DNA from: Aaosphaeria pasadenensis
Taxonomy: Eukaryota > Ascomycota > Dothideomycetes > Pleosporales
NCBI GenBank assembly: GCA_022813625.1
Contig: JAKLMB010000014.1
Location: 824,845-888,844, forward strand
DNA: 64,000 nucleotides
Direction: 5' to 3'
The notes beneath the pieces were generated by a model. That model had not been told where the DNA came from. It did no database searches and was given only the letters and a program-made list of their open reading frames with translations. Below are positions 31,946 through 43,341 of this stretch, piece after piece. Within the stretch, counting starts at the first letter, position 1; every line of letters starts with the position of its first letter. A program made the translations under genes and the position numbers.

Positions 31946-32520
31946 ATGAAACTCCGCTCTCGAACGCCATATTTGAACAGACTTCCCGGTATTGTGCTCT
32001 ACCAACGACTTTCGACAGCTGGGAAACTTGAGCAACAATCAGTATTCAAGCGGTGGCTGAATGATAGTGATGCGGGACTGCTATTTCGGTCCGGACACAA
32101 TGCGAACTGGGTAAACCAAACAACTCTGAGTTGGCTATCGCAGATCGCGGTGTTGCTCACTGAGCAGCTTCGGAAAGAGGAAAGACAAGTCGTTTATATT
32201 CTTTGTCAAACCAAATCTTTATTGGCGCAGAGCGACAAGCCACTTACAAAAGCGCTTTTCCTTGATCTCGTTCTGCAGATTCTCGAGAAGAGAGTAGTGG
32301 ACCACGATACCGAATCAGAAATTAAAGATCTCGTTTATAGCAACAGATGGAATAGCCAGGACGATTACGACACGCTTCAAGCAAGCATCAAATTACTCAA
32401 CTGGGTTCTTTAATGCGTACCTCCTGATGCAACAATACTACTGATTCTAGACCGCGTCGACCAATGTCAACGGTCATACGAGATTGAGAGGTTGCGCCTT
32501 GGAGTATTCTATGTCCTTGA
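31946..32520 (+). pseudogene. Fragment of a large NACHT/STAND-like fungal NTPase gene
   Basis: A reading frame to 32413 has the segments LYQRLSTAGKLEQQSVFKRW, LNDSDAGLLFRSG, QVVYILCQTKSLLA and ALFLDLVLQILEK, which I associate with fungal NLR-like nucleotide-binding proteins. After a stop and frame change it continues as LILDRVDQCQ (about 32443-32475), similar to a Walker B segment. Nothing before or after completes the protein, so this is a remnant. The family assignment is from memory of fungal sequences of this type and is moderate. Confidence 0.45.
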
Positions 32521-32778
32521 TGTTTAAGAAGAATATGAGAAGGTCGTTATGCCCTTTGAAGCACTGGTACAGATTCAGAAAGATGGAATTAGTGTGTAAA
32601 ACATGTTTGTAACTTGCTGACCTATTTAGCGTACATTTATCACGCAGAGTTGTAGCAGAAGGAATGATGATCACCCCAGCGCCGAAATATTATATGCTGT
32701 CGGGTTTGAAGACTGTTTGAAAATTCCCTTTCGACAAACAATGGCTTCGGCCCATTCTCTTCTCAAACACCATCTCTC

Positions 32779-33483
32779 TCAATCCAATTTCCAAACCTCC
32801 AAATTGCGATAGCGTGCAACAAGCGGTTGCATCTGACGAAATGCTATCCGGCCCTCTCGGACGACTGGACCTGTATTTGTTTTGGTATCCTCCCAGGAAA
32901 AGAGCGATAACCCATTGATAGAGAAGCGCACATCACGCTTGTCTTTGACAACTTCGACCTTGTAAAAGGCTCCCTTCGCATCAGCAACCGGAGGTAGTGG
33001 GTCCGCCCCTTGCGCAACGAGATGAAAGCCAGGAGATTTTCGCAAATTTGCTAGATGGAAAGCGCGCTCCTCCGGCCATCGTCGACGGAAATATGACGCA
33101 TGAAGGACACGAATATCTCCAGAATGATACTGGGGATAACTCCCGTTTCGAGGCGCAAGGCCTTTGTCGAAAATGCTACCGCCAGCTACTGATGCTCCGC
33201 CGAAGAAAAACATTGCAAGACCGGGTTCCTGGATGGCCGAAAATTCCCAAGTAATGCGGATGCGATCAGGGAAAACTTCAGGAAGCCAGTAGACGAAGTA
33301 ATCGTCTGCTCTGCCTCCGCCACTAAGTTCAAGGGTGTTGTTGGATACAGCTGCGTTCAATGGGCCTTCGGCTACCCAGCTCGCGATGGAACTGCTGTCA
33401 TTGAATGTATTGCGATAAAGGAGAGTGTCCGCTCGGACAACGGATACCATAAAAGCAGCTTTGATAAGCGTGGAAAGACGCAT
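32779..33483 (-). CDS. Secreted DUF1961-like lectin/lyase-fold protein
   Basis: A single exon of 234 aa with a signal peptide (MRLSTLIKAAFMVSVVRA). The mature protein has the sequence character of a beta-sandwich: TLLYRNTFND, WVAEGPLNAAVSNNTLEL, DYFVYWLPEVFPDRIRITWE, then YPQYHSGDIRVLHASYFRRR and a C-terminal GRIAFRQMQPLVARYRNLEV that ends most DUF1961/concanavalin-like proteins. Members are found near polysaccharide-degrading enzymes in bacteria. Activity is unknown. It stands alone between BBE oxidases 1 and 2 and may be unrelated to the cluster. Confidence 0.65.
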   Translation of the reverse strand: MRLSTLIKAAFMVSVVRADTLLYRNTFNDSSSIASWVAEGPLNAAVSNNTLELSGGGRADDYFVYWLPEVFPDRIRITWEFSAIQEPGLAMFFFGGASVAGGSIFDKGLAPRNGSYPQYHSGDIRVLHASYFRRRWPEERAFHLANLRKSPGFHLVAQGADPLPPVADAKGAFYKVEVVKDKRDVRFSINGLSLFSWEDTKTNTGPVVREGRIAFRQMQPLVARYRNLEVWKLD

Positions 33484-34406
33484 GATGAAGACCTGAGCCT
33501 GTCGTGGCGACTATCTCAACAGTGAGAATATTTTTGACTGTATAGGTACTTTTGCAAACAATCCGCCAGTGGCACAGCTATGGCAACACCACACCTTATA
33601 GCTTCGCGTTTCGGCCAAATTTCATCGTCGGTCTGTGGACTTTCATTGCCCCGAAATCTTTCAAATCGCGCGTCAATGCTCTACGAGCTCATCTCTCACT
33701 GCGCGAGCCACGGGGTAAAGCACCTACAAGAGTTTAGAAGGAGCGGCATCGCAATGTTGCAATCGCCCGCGAACAATGCATCATCGTGGTAGGCCCAAGC
33801 CCAAGAAGATTAACAGCGTTCTCCTGCCGTTCGCTTGCCTTTGAGCTATGGTCCAATAGGGTTAGGCTCGAAAACCAATTCCCTCCCACATTTCCACCTA
33901 TCAATCAATAGTTGGGAGAAAGAATAATGCCTTACGAGCATGTCACCATGTGTACTCGACCCAGTTTTCCGATCCCTTTTATCTGATCTCTGATCACTAA
34001 TCAGCTGCTCAACGCTAATGCGGACGAACACATTCGAGGGTGGTTGTGCGATGGATTTAGCCCAGCGGCGTGCGAAAATGAAAAAGAGAGATACACGGGC
34101 GTTCACCCCGTACGGTAGCAGAAATCGTGCCCGAATAGAGATAGGCAATATATCGTCATCATTTTAGTATCTCAAACACCGAGAAGCACTAGGATTGCAA
34201 ACAATTAATAGTTAGATAAATAAGGATATCTCTAGGTATAGGTTTCTTTTTATATAGTTTATTTGTTAATATATTTACTTGCTTCTGTAACGAACTATTC
34301 GCCTGCTTATTTCTTTCTGGTATTGTTTATATAACTAGAAAAGATTATAATGTTGCAGCAACATGGCGAATAGTCAGTTTGTTGATAACGGACCCTGATG
34401 TACCTG
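33484..34406. other. Intergenic spacer with AT-rich block
   Basis: No gene that I can support. The part from 34180 to 34345 is strongly AT- and TpA-rich. Confidence 0.5.
34180..34345. repeat. AT-rich block, possibly RIP-altered
   Basis: About 165 bp of A/T-dominated sequence with many TA and TTTATA steps, unlike the surrounding DNA; resembles the 3' tail at 63620-64000. Repeat-induced point mutation is a possible cause. Confidence 0.4.
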
Positions 34407-36431
34407 CTAAGCTTTTGACAATAAAAACCCCCCGTTTTGTAGTTTCTGGAACACCTCGCCCGGGTCGTACTTCTTTGCTATTGTCCGCATCCTTTGTAGA
34501 TTAGCTGCTCCATACGAAGCAAGTGGATTCTGGTCCCTTGATGCATCGTTTAAGAACAGATATGGCACATGCAGACCTCGTGCCTTACTCAATTCAACCC
34601 ATTTCTGTTCAGTAGCAATTGGAACGGCTCGTACAGCCTCGTCATCTTCAGCGCGTGTCCAATCAACCAGAGTAGTCCACCCTTTCTTTCATGTAAGCAT
34701 TTCTCAGACACTAATTTCAGATAAACATCTTACATTGATGTGCCTCTTTTGGGACCCCCATGGGGTTTCCACCTTTCCTAGAACCCTCTCGAGCAAGATT
34801 TGGGGGCACAGGTTGAAGAGTGAAGGTCATGTTTGCTCCAGTAGATTTGTGGACTGCATCGGCCTGCTGTCTCCAAAAAGCGTAAACGTCTTTGTAAAGC
34901 TGCGCATCAACTTTAGAGCTTGCAGCCCTGTAATCGTGTCTTTGCAAAAATCATCAGTTCTTTATGTTTGTAATCCTTTCTCGTGTTCGATTCCAAAAGC
35001 CACTTACCGCAGAGCTCCGGGGGCAGCAACTCCACCTAACAAATCGGTAAGGCTTTGAACAGTACCGTTGGTAGTGAATACGGGCGCAAGTGGCGTCAGA
35101 CTATCAAATGCATCGAACGACGCAGGCTTGGTCGCTGGTTCAGAGTAGAAGAAACCTAACGTCGTGGACTCAAGCCCAATAATCAAAGCTACTGTTGCCT
35201 TTACGTCAGAGGCGCCCGTCTTCTGCCACTTCACAAAAGCGTCCAAGATTGCGGGTACTTCTGATGTGGCATACTGGCCCACCTGATACCACATATTCTT
35301 TACTGGGACGGTGTTTGCCTTATAATTCACTACAATGCCTGCCGACAGGAAGGTAACCGAGTCAGATAAGATCGTAAGCCGGGGTGAAGACAGAGCAACA
35401 CTAACCATAATTTGGCCCTCCTCCTTTTATCGCCCAGAAGAGATCCGAGTTTTGTTGTGCACTAGCCTCAACTATCTTTCCGTCTGCCAGCACAACCTAA
35501 GAAAGGTTCTTTAGTGAATTGGTGTAATAGGTAAACACTGAAACTTCAGTAGAACGAGAACATCCTACCTCTACGGACTTGAGATTATCTACTGCCATGC
35601 CGAACTGACCCGAGAAGTGAAAAAACCCGCCTAGTAGGCATTAGCTTTACGCGATGTAGTCGAAAAGGAATTGGAATTTATACCCCCTAGGAACGCGCCA
35701 CCAACACCAACGGTTGGTATCCTTGCGCCGAGGACACCTACATTGTAACTGTCCAATTTAGCATAGACAGTTCCCCACCGAGCGCCTGGTCCCAAATCGA
35801 CTGTCTTTGAGTCACTGCTCACAGCGATATGATTTATCTTTCGGAGGTCGATGAGCAAGCCCTCTCCTTGAAGGATAGAAAATCCTGGATTGGGACTGTG
35901 TCCTCCACTTCGCACCGAGAATCGATGATTAAAAAGATTAACGGTCTTGAGAATTTGAGACACTTGTTCCTTTTTGTCTGGGGATGCGACGCAGCTCGGC
36001 GTTAACCATGCGGTTTGTGACCTAGGCACGCATGGTCAGCATCTGCAATATGAATGTGTTGCAACGGCAGCCGGGAGAAGCATGGACTGGGAGAGGGGAT
36101 TTTACCAGCTCCTTTGGACAATGTTCTTGTCCACGGGAGGCGGGTTAACTGCAGCCTTTCCCAGCACTAATTGAAGCGTCTCGCATGAGGTAGCATCGAG
36201 TCGGGACTTATCGTAGGTTTGGTTCTGCAGGTAGGCGTCGAAATTGCTGTCCTTGACCAAGCGATCGCGGACAGCTTCGGATTGGTCTTTTGTCAAATTT
36301 AAAGAAGTTACAAAGAAGCCTATCGTCTCATTTGAATTAGGAACTGCAGCTCGTTCCAGGAGGGATGAATCTGCAGCAACAGGACTAGGTATAAGTGCTA
36401 ATGCAAAGCAAATCAGCGATAGTAAAACCAT
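34407..36431 (-). CDS. Secreted BBE-like FAD oxidase 2
   Basis: Seven exons (36431-36106, 36021-35684, 35630-35569, 35496-35406, 35338-35008, 34939-34734, 34681-34407) all join in frame to 542 aa, so the gene is intact despite many internal stops in the raw frames. A signal peptide (LLSLICFALALIPSPVAA) is followed by a longer N-terminal extension than in the other two BBE genes. PCMH motifs: TAWLTPSCVASP, FSVRSGGHSPNPGF (covalent histidine), LGPGARWGTVY, VGGAFLGGGFFHFSGQFGM and VVLADGKIVEAS; BBE C-terminus VPYLFLNDASRDQNP and KKYDPGEVFQKL. It has more introns than its paralogues. Confidence 0.9.
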
Positions 36432-36858
36432 TATCACAGCTCACCTTCCGACCTTACACAGTCGCAGAGTGAACGGAACAAGAATGTATGGTTTTATACA
36501 ATAGAAATGCGAGCCTCTATCTAGTTATACTTATCTACCGGGATTGACATATGGAAACTGGCAAACAGTCATGCGCACATGGTATTGGCAAAATTTCCGT
36601 CATTTAGAACATCAAATCATTCTTCAGATCTAAATAGAAAGAATGTGTTTGTTGGAAGACCCTGCGAAACAAGGATCCGAGATTGACATGTCGATATTAT
36701 CCACCACTATAAGCCAGCCTCACGGACAGATAAGAGGCACAGCAGCTGACCAATCTGTGACAAAAAGGTCGGGTATATAAGCACATTGACAGAAAATCTC
36801 CTCGCTTACGACATGACAGGAAACAACGACCTCAATCTTATCGCCTTTACAACGAACA
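36432..36858. promoter_or_regulatory. Divergent promoter region BBE oxidase 2 / cupin 1
   Basis: 427 bp. A TATA box (tatataa, 36774-36780) sits about 80 bp before the cupin 1 ATG; a ttttatac element (36492-36499) lies near the BBE 2 start. No other gene. Confidence 0.55.
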
Positions 36859-37629
36859 ATGCCACCTCCACGACCGCGGAAGATTACAGCAGGCGAGCAA
36901 GTTGTCTCGGTGTAAGGCTGAAATGAATTTCTACCTAGCTTCCTCGAAGGTCAAGAAGAACAATGCGTGCTAACGTTGCGATCTTCATACAGTTTTGATG
37001 GTGCAATAACTTTCCGCAACCTGCCGCACCCAACCCGAAACTTCAACCTTGAGGTCACCTTCTCAGATCACCACCCCCACCTTCTACGCCTCCGTGAACG
37101 TGAACCTCCACCCCACTTCCACTACCTCCAGGTTGAATACTTCCAAGTCATAGAAGGAAGTCTCTACGTCGACGTCGGCCCGAATCGCGTCCTCCTTACT
37201 CAGAACGATGACGAGCTCCCAGTCCCACCGTGGGTTCGCAACCGGACAATTCCTGGACCCTTATCAAATGACCAACAGGTGACCAAGTTTTTACTTTCCG
37301 GTCCAGCTCCGAAGGGGAAGGAATCTCGCATGTTAGATTACATTTTCTACGAGAACTACTATCGTTACATGGATGAGATGGTATCCACGGGACAGGCTAT
37401 AGATTTCATCCAGATACTCTGCATGTTCGATGCTGGAGGCTCTTGCATTATGTTGCCGTGGTGGGTCCCGTGCGGTATGTTGGTTTCCAGAGCTCTAGGA
37501 GTAGTAGTGGGCAGGTGGATTGGTGCGATCCTAGGTTATCAGCCGTACTACCGGGAGTGGACTACAGACTGGGACACTGCTGCGCGACGGATGCGCAGCT
37601 CACTATGGCAGAGGAGATTTGCCGGGTGA
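36859..37629 (+). CDS. Cupin protein 1 with hydrophobic C-terminal segment
   Basis: Exons 36859-36911 and 36993-37629 give 229 aa. It begins MPPPRPRKITAGEQ. The cupin motif 1 region is PPPHFHYLQVEYFQVIEG (GxxxHxHxxxxExxxVxxG type), with two histidines and a glutamate; motif 2 is weak. The C-terminal third holds FIQILCMFDAGGSCIMLPWW, a hydrophobic stretch VSRALGVVVGRWIGAILGYQ and PYYREWTTDWDTA. The paralogue at 42353 has the same plan and the first intron in the same place, but this gene lacks the second intron. Single-domain cupins in fungal clusters act as isomerases, cyclases or decarboxylases; which applies here is unknown. Confidence 0.82.
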
Positions 37630-38130
37630 TAAAAAGACCACGATTGGCTCGGACTTGTGCCCTGTTTCGAGTTTTCATTTACTATTTTGAGGATTTCCTT
37701 GAGTAGCAAATAATGTGGTGCGGCAGTGAGGAAATAGATTGTGGATTTTGTGGGGTAGACTATGGGTTACACGAACTCCGCAGAAAAGCAAGGTTTTGCC
37801 ACAGGCATCATACAAATGACCTGCGAGTACTAGTATCTGCATCAAGGACTATGATTGGCTACTCCATAGATGCGTAGAGTATCATTAAAACGTCACTTGA
37901 AGGGAAAAGTAACACTATGCAGACAAATTTGTGTTTACATAGCTTCAGGTACTGATGTTGGTACAGTACATACATTTGATGCAACAATGCTGGGCACGGA
38001 ATTCACTCGTTTCTTCAGGCAACTTGATAACCTCAAATGTTCCTAGATCATAGCTTAGGGACACTAAGAAGCGTACATTTGTTCTCATTAGAAGCTTTCG
38101 TTCGACTAGCGACCTTTATACACCGGAACG
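37630..38130. other. Intergenic spacer between convergent genes
   Basis: 500 bp between the cupin 1 stop and the SAT4 gene stop; no feature recognised. Confidence 0.45.
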
Positions 38131-39733
38131 TTAGGCAACGTCTGTACCTTCCTCCCTGCCCATCTCCCTTTCTCCCTCCCTATTCCCACGACCCTTACAC
38201 TGTGTCTCCCTACTACCTTCATTCTCCCTCCGAATAGTCGTAAGTTCGAATTCATCATTAAGCGCTGTTTGCGACTCTCCACTGTGCATTCGAATATACG
38301 GATCCCTTCGTCCCTTTCTATCTCTACCAACTCCAACGCCAGCAAATCCCGCAGAGCCATCTTCCACTCTCTGACTCGTTGACTTCGAGCCCGAAGAATC
38401 GTCCTTAGAAGTACACTGGCTTTTCTGCTGCACAGTCTTGATAATGGCCCCGACCTTGGTCCCAGCTGAGCGAGCAAACCGCTGTAGATAAGGTTTGAGT
38501 GCTATCAAGGATGAGCCTATCATGGCCGCTGATAATTCTGCTTGTGTTGGGATCCACATTGTATAGCCGTAAGAGTCGAACTGAGGAGGTATGACGAGGG
38601 CAAGTTGTTGGTTTGCCCCTTTACTCAATTGTCAGTGGGAAGTTAATTGAACTGGATGAACACGTACATCGTGGGTCTATATACCCCATTCTATTCCACT
38701 GAAGACCGAAGACGGCGAGTTTGTACGTTGCAGCTATGCAAGCACTAGGATACATAAGTAACAAGTCTCAATTACAGCAGAAAGAGAAAAATTGCTCGAA
38801 ACCAAGCATCAGCATAGGAGTTGTTGTAAAAGACTTACCTAGCCCCGAGAGTAAACATAGCAATCGCGCCAAATTTCTTCCCACCGCTCAATTGCAATCT
38901 AAGAATCGGAAAGACTGGCAATATCAAAAGGATCAGATCCAACACCAGAGAGTAGCTGTAAACCGCAGCATCGTATCTCCACTTCAGAATATTGTCCCCA
39001 CAGTACCGAGCCCTCTCAAAGGGTTTCCAGAATTTGTGGATAGGCTTGCAGAGGAAGCCGGCATAGATGACGAATGTGATTATATAGATGATTGTCAACG
39101 CTATGGTGATGCGGATGGCGAAACGCATGGGTTTACTAGCTTTTGAAAAGACACGATCATAGAAAAGAAGAATGGCGATGCGGATCAGGCCACTAGTGAG
39201 TGGGTAGAGAAATTGGGAAATTGCGATGCCCTAGGGTTATTTTGTTAGACAAGAGTACTTCGATGAAGATCTATGAAGCGTCTTCTGATAGTGTTACAAC
39301 ACTACCAGCGTAAAAGAATCGTTGTGCTGCATAGTAGAGAGCAGCACGGGCAGTGGATGATGTGCTAACCTTCAACCACAACTCAAATTCCTGAATGGAT
39401 ACCTCCCACAGTGGTTTTCCAATCCCAGCCCGTGCATTCACATAGGCACCAAGTACCGAATGCGCTATGTATCCGGCCTAAAGAAGGGAGATTAGCCACT
39501 GGTTGTGTATGAAGACAAGCAGAAGGGCACGATGATGGCCTTACTAGAGCCGGAATCATGGCCCAGTCGTCATAATCGAACAATCTGGCTCTAAATCGCA
39601 ATGTAAGTCTTGCGATCGTCGTAAATGCCGCGATAATGAGTAGAACAATGATGAAAATTGTTGTGTCCCATTTTTTGTGCGCGTTATTGATATGAGTTGG
39701 CGGTGGGTGAAGCTCGGCCTTTGAGGACATCAT
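38131..39733 (-). CDS. SAT4/rhodopsin-domain integral membrane protein
   Basis: Five exons (39733-39545, 39477-39370, 39230-38839, 38744-38668, 38618-38131) join in frame to 417 aa. About seven hydrophobic helices occupy the first 280 residues. The family's marks are present: the first-loop FDYDDWAM, AGYIAHSVLGAYV, SGLIRIAILLFYDRVF, CKPIHKFW, and the two-helix YSLVLDLILLILPVFPILRL with GAIAMFTLGA. The C-terminal tail is cytosolic, basic and low-complexity (rich in G, R, S). Fungal SAT4-type proteins (PF20684) include PTH11-like receptors and many of unknown role. Its position beside UbiA may be chance. Confidence 0.85.
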
Positions 39734-40405
39734 TCGATCTGCCTACGAGTGATGGATAAATGGAAGTAAAAGGCAGAAATTAGAGACTCTCAAGTAGAGT
39801 AAGCTTTCTACTTCGTTCATTGTATCGATTAGTCCTGGCTGATAGGACGACTGCAGACGTGACGTAGAACATGCCTTGACAGACATATCGGTGACAGTGA
39901 CGCTCCTGCCGTAATGGTGATAGACTTTAACTTTATTTAGAGAGTGATTGGCGACTTTATCGGGAATGACTCTATGTTCGTCCCTCAAACGAAGCGGCAC
40001 AGACAGGTTGAACTGATTGAGCAGCCATAAATGTAACCCTGGACACATACAAAACCCGATCCTTGTTCGCGCGTTAAAAATGTCTCATCAGGCCATCACC
40101 TCCCACCAATGAGATTTGCGTTCGTTCATTGTGCCACCGATGGGTACATTTTCTGACGATATTTCAATGTGGCCGACAGGAGGATTCCGGTAGTATACCA
40201 CACATGTAGTTGCCTTTAATGAATGATGGGACAGGTGACTAAAACTCAAGAGATTATATGAAGCGAGGTGACAAAGAGAGAGAAGACCAAATTGCAGAGA
40301 AAAGGACAAAATAAAAGGGCCTTGGGGGGTCGTCGAAGGGCCAGATCTGAACCATCTAAACTATCCTACAACTCTCTTTCATCTTAAACAAAGGATTATT
40401 CCAAA
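39734..40405. other. Divergent promoter region SAT4 gene / UbiA gene
   Basis: 672 bp; no coding region. I saw no TCGGN3CCGG or GGTCTCGG element here. Confidence 0.5.
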
Positions 40406-41428
40406 ATGTCTTCTGATACCAAAGCCAACGCCGGCACACTGGCGCAGCAATACGGTGGGAACAGCAGGTCGGGATGGGTCGGCCGTCTGCCCATTTCGTG
40501 GCTCCCTTATGTGCAGCTGGCTCGTTTGAGTCCTCCCGCGGGCTTGTTTCTCATCTACTTCCCTCACTTGTTTGGTGTGTTGCACGCAGCTATCGTACAG
40601 CGCACAGAGATTTCGCAGGTGGTACAGTCGGCATTACTCATGCTGGGTGGGAGTTTCTTTGTCTCAAACTCCATTCACATCTGGAACGATCTCATCGATG
40701 CACCTTTGGACGCAAAAGTGGAGCGTACTCGCAACCGGCCTATTCCACGTAAAGCCATCTCACCAGAGGCTGCATTTGTGTTCACTGTCACACAAGCGAT
40801 TGGCGCGGCTGTGTTTTTGCCTCTGATGCCAGGAAACACCTTGCGCAACATTCTATATGCTATCCCGAGCATATTAGGCTGGACATACTATCCATGGGCG
40901 AAAGTACACACAAACGTGCCACAGCTAGTGCTAGGATTCTGCTTAGCATGGGGTATCCCCATGGGCTCACTGGCCGTCGGGCGAGAGACCATTGGGTTTG
41001 GTGAAGGCGGCTTTACACTGGGGATCGAGCCTGCCACACTGTGTCTCATCCTAGCAAACACTTTGTGGACGATGATCTATGACACGATCTATGCGCACCA
41101 GGACCTTAAGGACGATATCAAGGCTGGTATAAAGAGCCTGGCGGTTCTGTATCGAGAAAGAACAAAAACACTGTTGTGGCAGCTGCTCTTGCTGATGGTA
41201 GGGCTTCTTGCAGCAGTAGGATGGCTGAGTGGAATGGGTCTGCTGTTTCAGGCAGTAGCAGTCGGCGGGCCCATGGTGTCTCTGGCAGTCATGATCCAGA
41301 GAGTGGAGCTTCAACGCACAGAGAGCTGCTGGTGGTGGTTTGGGAATGGGTTCTGGTATGCTGGGGGAGCCATGGCGGTGGGGCTCGGGGCTGAATATTT
41401 GCGGATCATGACAACAACAGGCCATTGA
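40406..41428 (+). CDS. UbiA-type membrane prenyltransferase
   Basis: A single exon of 340 aa with about eight helices. Two aspartate motifs of the UbiA family are present: NDLIDAPLDAKVERTRNRPI at about residues 92-111 (NDxxDxxxD, followed by the R-N-RP loop) and YDTIYAHQDLKDDIKAGIKS at about 223-242 (DxxxD plus the KDD element). These bind the magnesium-diphosphate of the prenyl donor. The length and motifs fit both Coq2-type 4-hydroxybenzoate polyprenyltransferases and fungal meroterpenoid prenyltransferases. Lack of a mitochondrial leader and the cluster setting favour the second. It is flanked by the paralogous cupins and BBE oxidases. Confidence 0.9.
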   Translation: MSSDTKANAGTLAQQYGGNSRSGWVGRLPISWLPYVQLARLSPPAGLFLIYFPHLFGVLHAAIVQRTEISQVVQSALLMLGGSFFVSNSIHIWNDLIDAPLDAKVERTRNRPIPRKAISPEAAFVFTVTQAIGAAVFLPLMPGNTLRNILYAIPSILGWTYYPWAKVHTNVPQLVLGFCLAWGIPMGSLAVGRETIGFGEGGFTLGIEPATLCLILANTLWTMIYDTIYAHQDLKDDIKAGIKSLAVLYRERTKTLLWQLLLLMVGLLAAVGWLSGMGLLFQAVAVGGPMVSLAVMIQRVELQRTESCWWWFGNGFWYAGGAMAVGLGAEYLRIMTTTGH

Positions 41429-42352
41429 CCAAGAAACTGCCGTGATTGATGTACGTTGGATGAACAGGAATTGAGAGACTGCCCGTTTGCGTGTGGGAAT
41501 TGTTCAGTTGCTTGGCCAGAAAGATGCAATCAGTAGTGGGGAAAGCAAAAATGCGTCTTACTCGTACTCTCGTATCACAACATAAAGTTCCTTCAAAGTT
41601 CTGCATTGAAGTGCCTGTATGTTACTTCTTGGTGGATCGGTAGGGTCGTTGTATCATTGATGAATTCAAAAGTAGAGGTACGAAGAAGTACAGGAACTTG
41701 AATGGGAGTTACAATAAGGTTGTTGGCAAGGAAGCACTACTTGCCACGGGCCGCGACCCACTTACGCCCTTCTCGCTACTGCAAGACCTCACAGACAATA
41801 TAAGGTAGGCTGGCAGGCTGGTAATAGTTATTCATTCTTCCTTGTACCAACACCAATACTTGTTCCACCGCTGCGCCCACTCTTCATCCAACTTCACTCT
41901 CATTTGTCTCTGTTCCCTTTACCCAGTGGTGGGCCCACAGCTGGGCATGGACTCTGTTGTTCTATGTACATACACATGGAGACATTGTTAATTCCCGAGT
42001 GCCTCATGGGCGCAGGGTTCGGGTAGTACGGAATCTTCGGCAAATATCATCCTTTACCTAGGCTATACAGAATCCGTGGCTATGTCTACTGCTATTGGAT
42101 GGGGCATATGAGGCGGCATATATTGAATGCAGCCCAGCCAAATATAGAGGTGCCTGCAGATTCCCCGCATCGGCGATGGCAACAGGGAATGCTATCATGT
42201 GCTGTAAAGGTCCTTGTAATACCAATGCCAATATCAACATTCAGTCCACCATTCCAAACAAGGTAAGTATTTTCTATGCCCCGTTCTCGTTGTTTAGGAG
42301 TAAATAAAGAGAGAGCATTGAGGGAATAGAGAAGTTCAAATCTATCAATCAA
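41429..42352. other. Intergenic spacer, promoter of cupin 2
   Basis: 920 bp without a recognisable gene. One CTCGTACTCTCGTA tract (41561-41574) echoes the CTCG-rich sequence near 29805. Confidence 0.45.
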
Positions 42353-43341
42353 ATGGCCTCACCTTCGCCCCTCCGCACAAAACCAGATAGAAATCATCCT
42401 GTAGTCGCGTAAGCTCTGTTTCAAATATCCCCTCAGCTGTATCTATTCGTCCGCCATCTGCAGTGTCACCGAACTCCCAGTAATACACAATGTCCAACAT
42501 CAGGCTTTCATTAACAACCAACTAACTCCCTGGCTCTTGCTCTCCAGCTTCGATGGAGCGATTACCGCCCGCGTTCATCCCGACCCGTCTCACCCAAACC
42601 GGGCCTTTAGCTTAGAAGTCCTCTTTCATCTCACCCATAACCACCTTCTAAAACTCGGTTCACAAAAGCCACCTCTGCATTTCCATCCCTATCAAGATGA
42701 ATACATCCAGGTAATCGAAGGCCGCCTCTGCGTCGAGATTGATGGCGTCGAAACTCTTCTCACCCCTACCCATGGCGAGGTCACAGTGAAAGCGTGGTCC
42801 CATCATAGGTTGTATCCTCCTCCGCCTACCATCGATGGAGAGAAGTGCAAATTCATCCTATCCGGTGCCGACACTCCACATGCGTTTCGTCTTGACAATG
42901 TATTCTTCTCGAATTGGTATGGATACCAAAATGATGTTTTTCTCAACGGGAAGAAATATGATCTAATACAACTTCTTTCGGTGAGTGCTTTACATGACTG
43001 CGACCCAATTATCAGATGAGAAATCATCAGCGTCAACCGTGTGCACCTGTCTGATTGATCTTCTCTTCACGTCGAATTAACAAGTCTGGTCCATTAACAT
43101 ATCATGACTCTTGATCCAGATGTTCGACGCCGGTTCCTCGTATCTTTCTTGGCCTTGGTGGATCCCTTTTGGGCGGTATGGCTCTGTGGCATTTAGTATC
43201 GTTGTGGGCAGATGGGTCGGGGGGTTGTTGGGATATCAGCCTTTCTATAGGGAGTGGAGTGTTGACTGGGAGTCAGCTTGTGAGCGCATGCAACAGTCGA
43301 TGTTCCAAAGACGTTTTGCAGTGAATGAGAAAGATAATTGA
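42353..43341 (+). CDS. Cupin protein 2, paralogue of cupin 1
   Basis: Exons 42353-42408, 42548-42980 and 43120-43341 give 236 aa. N-terminus MASPSPLRTKPDRN, then FDGAITARVHPDPSHPNRAF, cupin motif 1 PPLHFHPYQDEYIQVIEGRL with two histidines and a glutamate, then LIQLLSMFDAGSSYLSWPWW, a hydrophobic VVGRWVGGLLGYQ and PFYREWSVDWESA. The intron positions and the whole layout match cupin 1 closely: after PPxHFH, FDAG, PWW, GRW, GYQP and YREW are shared. The third exon starts at MFDAG, exactly where cupin 1 reads through without an intron. Probably a tandem duplicate separated by insertion of the SAT4 and UbiA genes, or an old pair retained in the cluster. Confidence 0.85.

Noticed and set aside
35400..35700. 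Apparent stops and frameshifts in BBE oxidase 2
   Set aside because: Three consecutive short introns with GT-AG ends explain all of them; the gene is intact.
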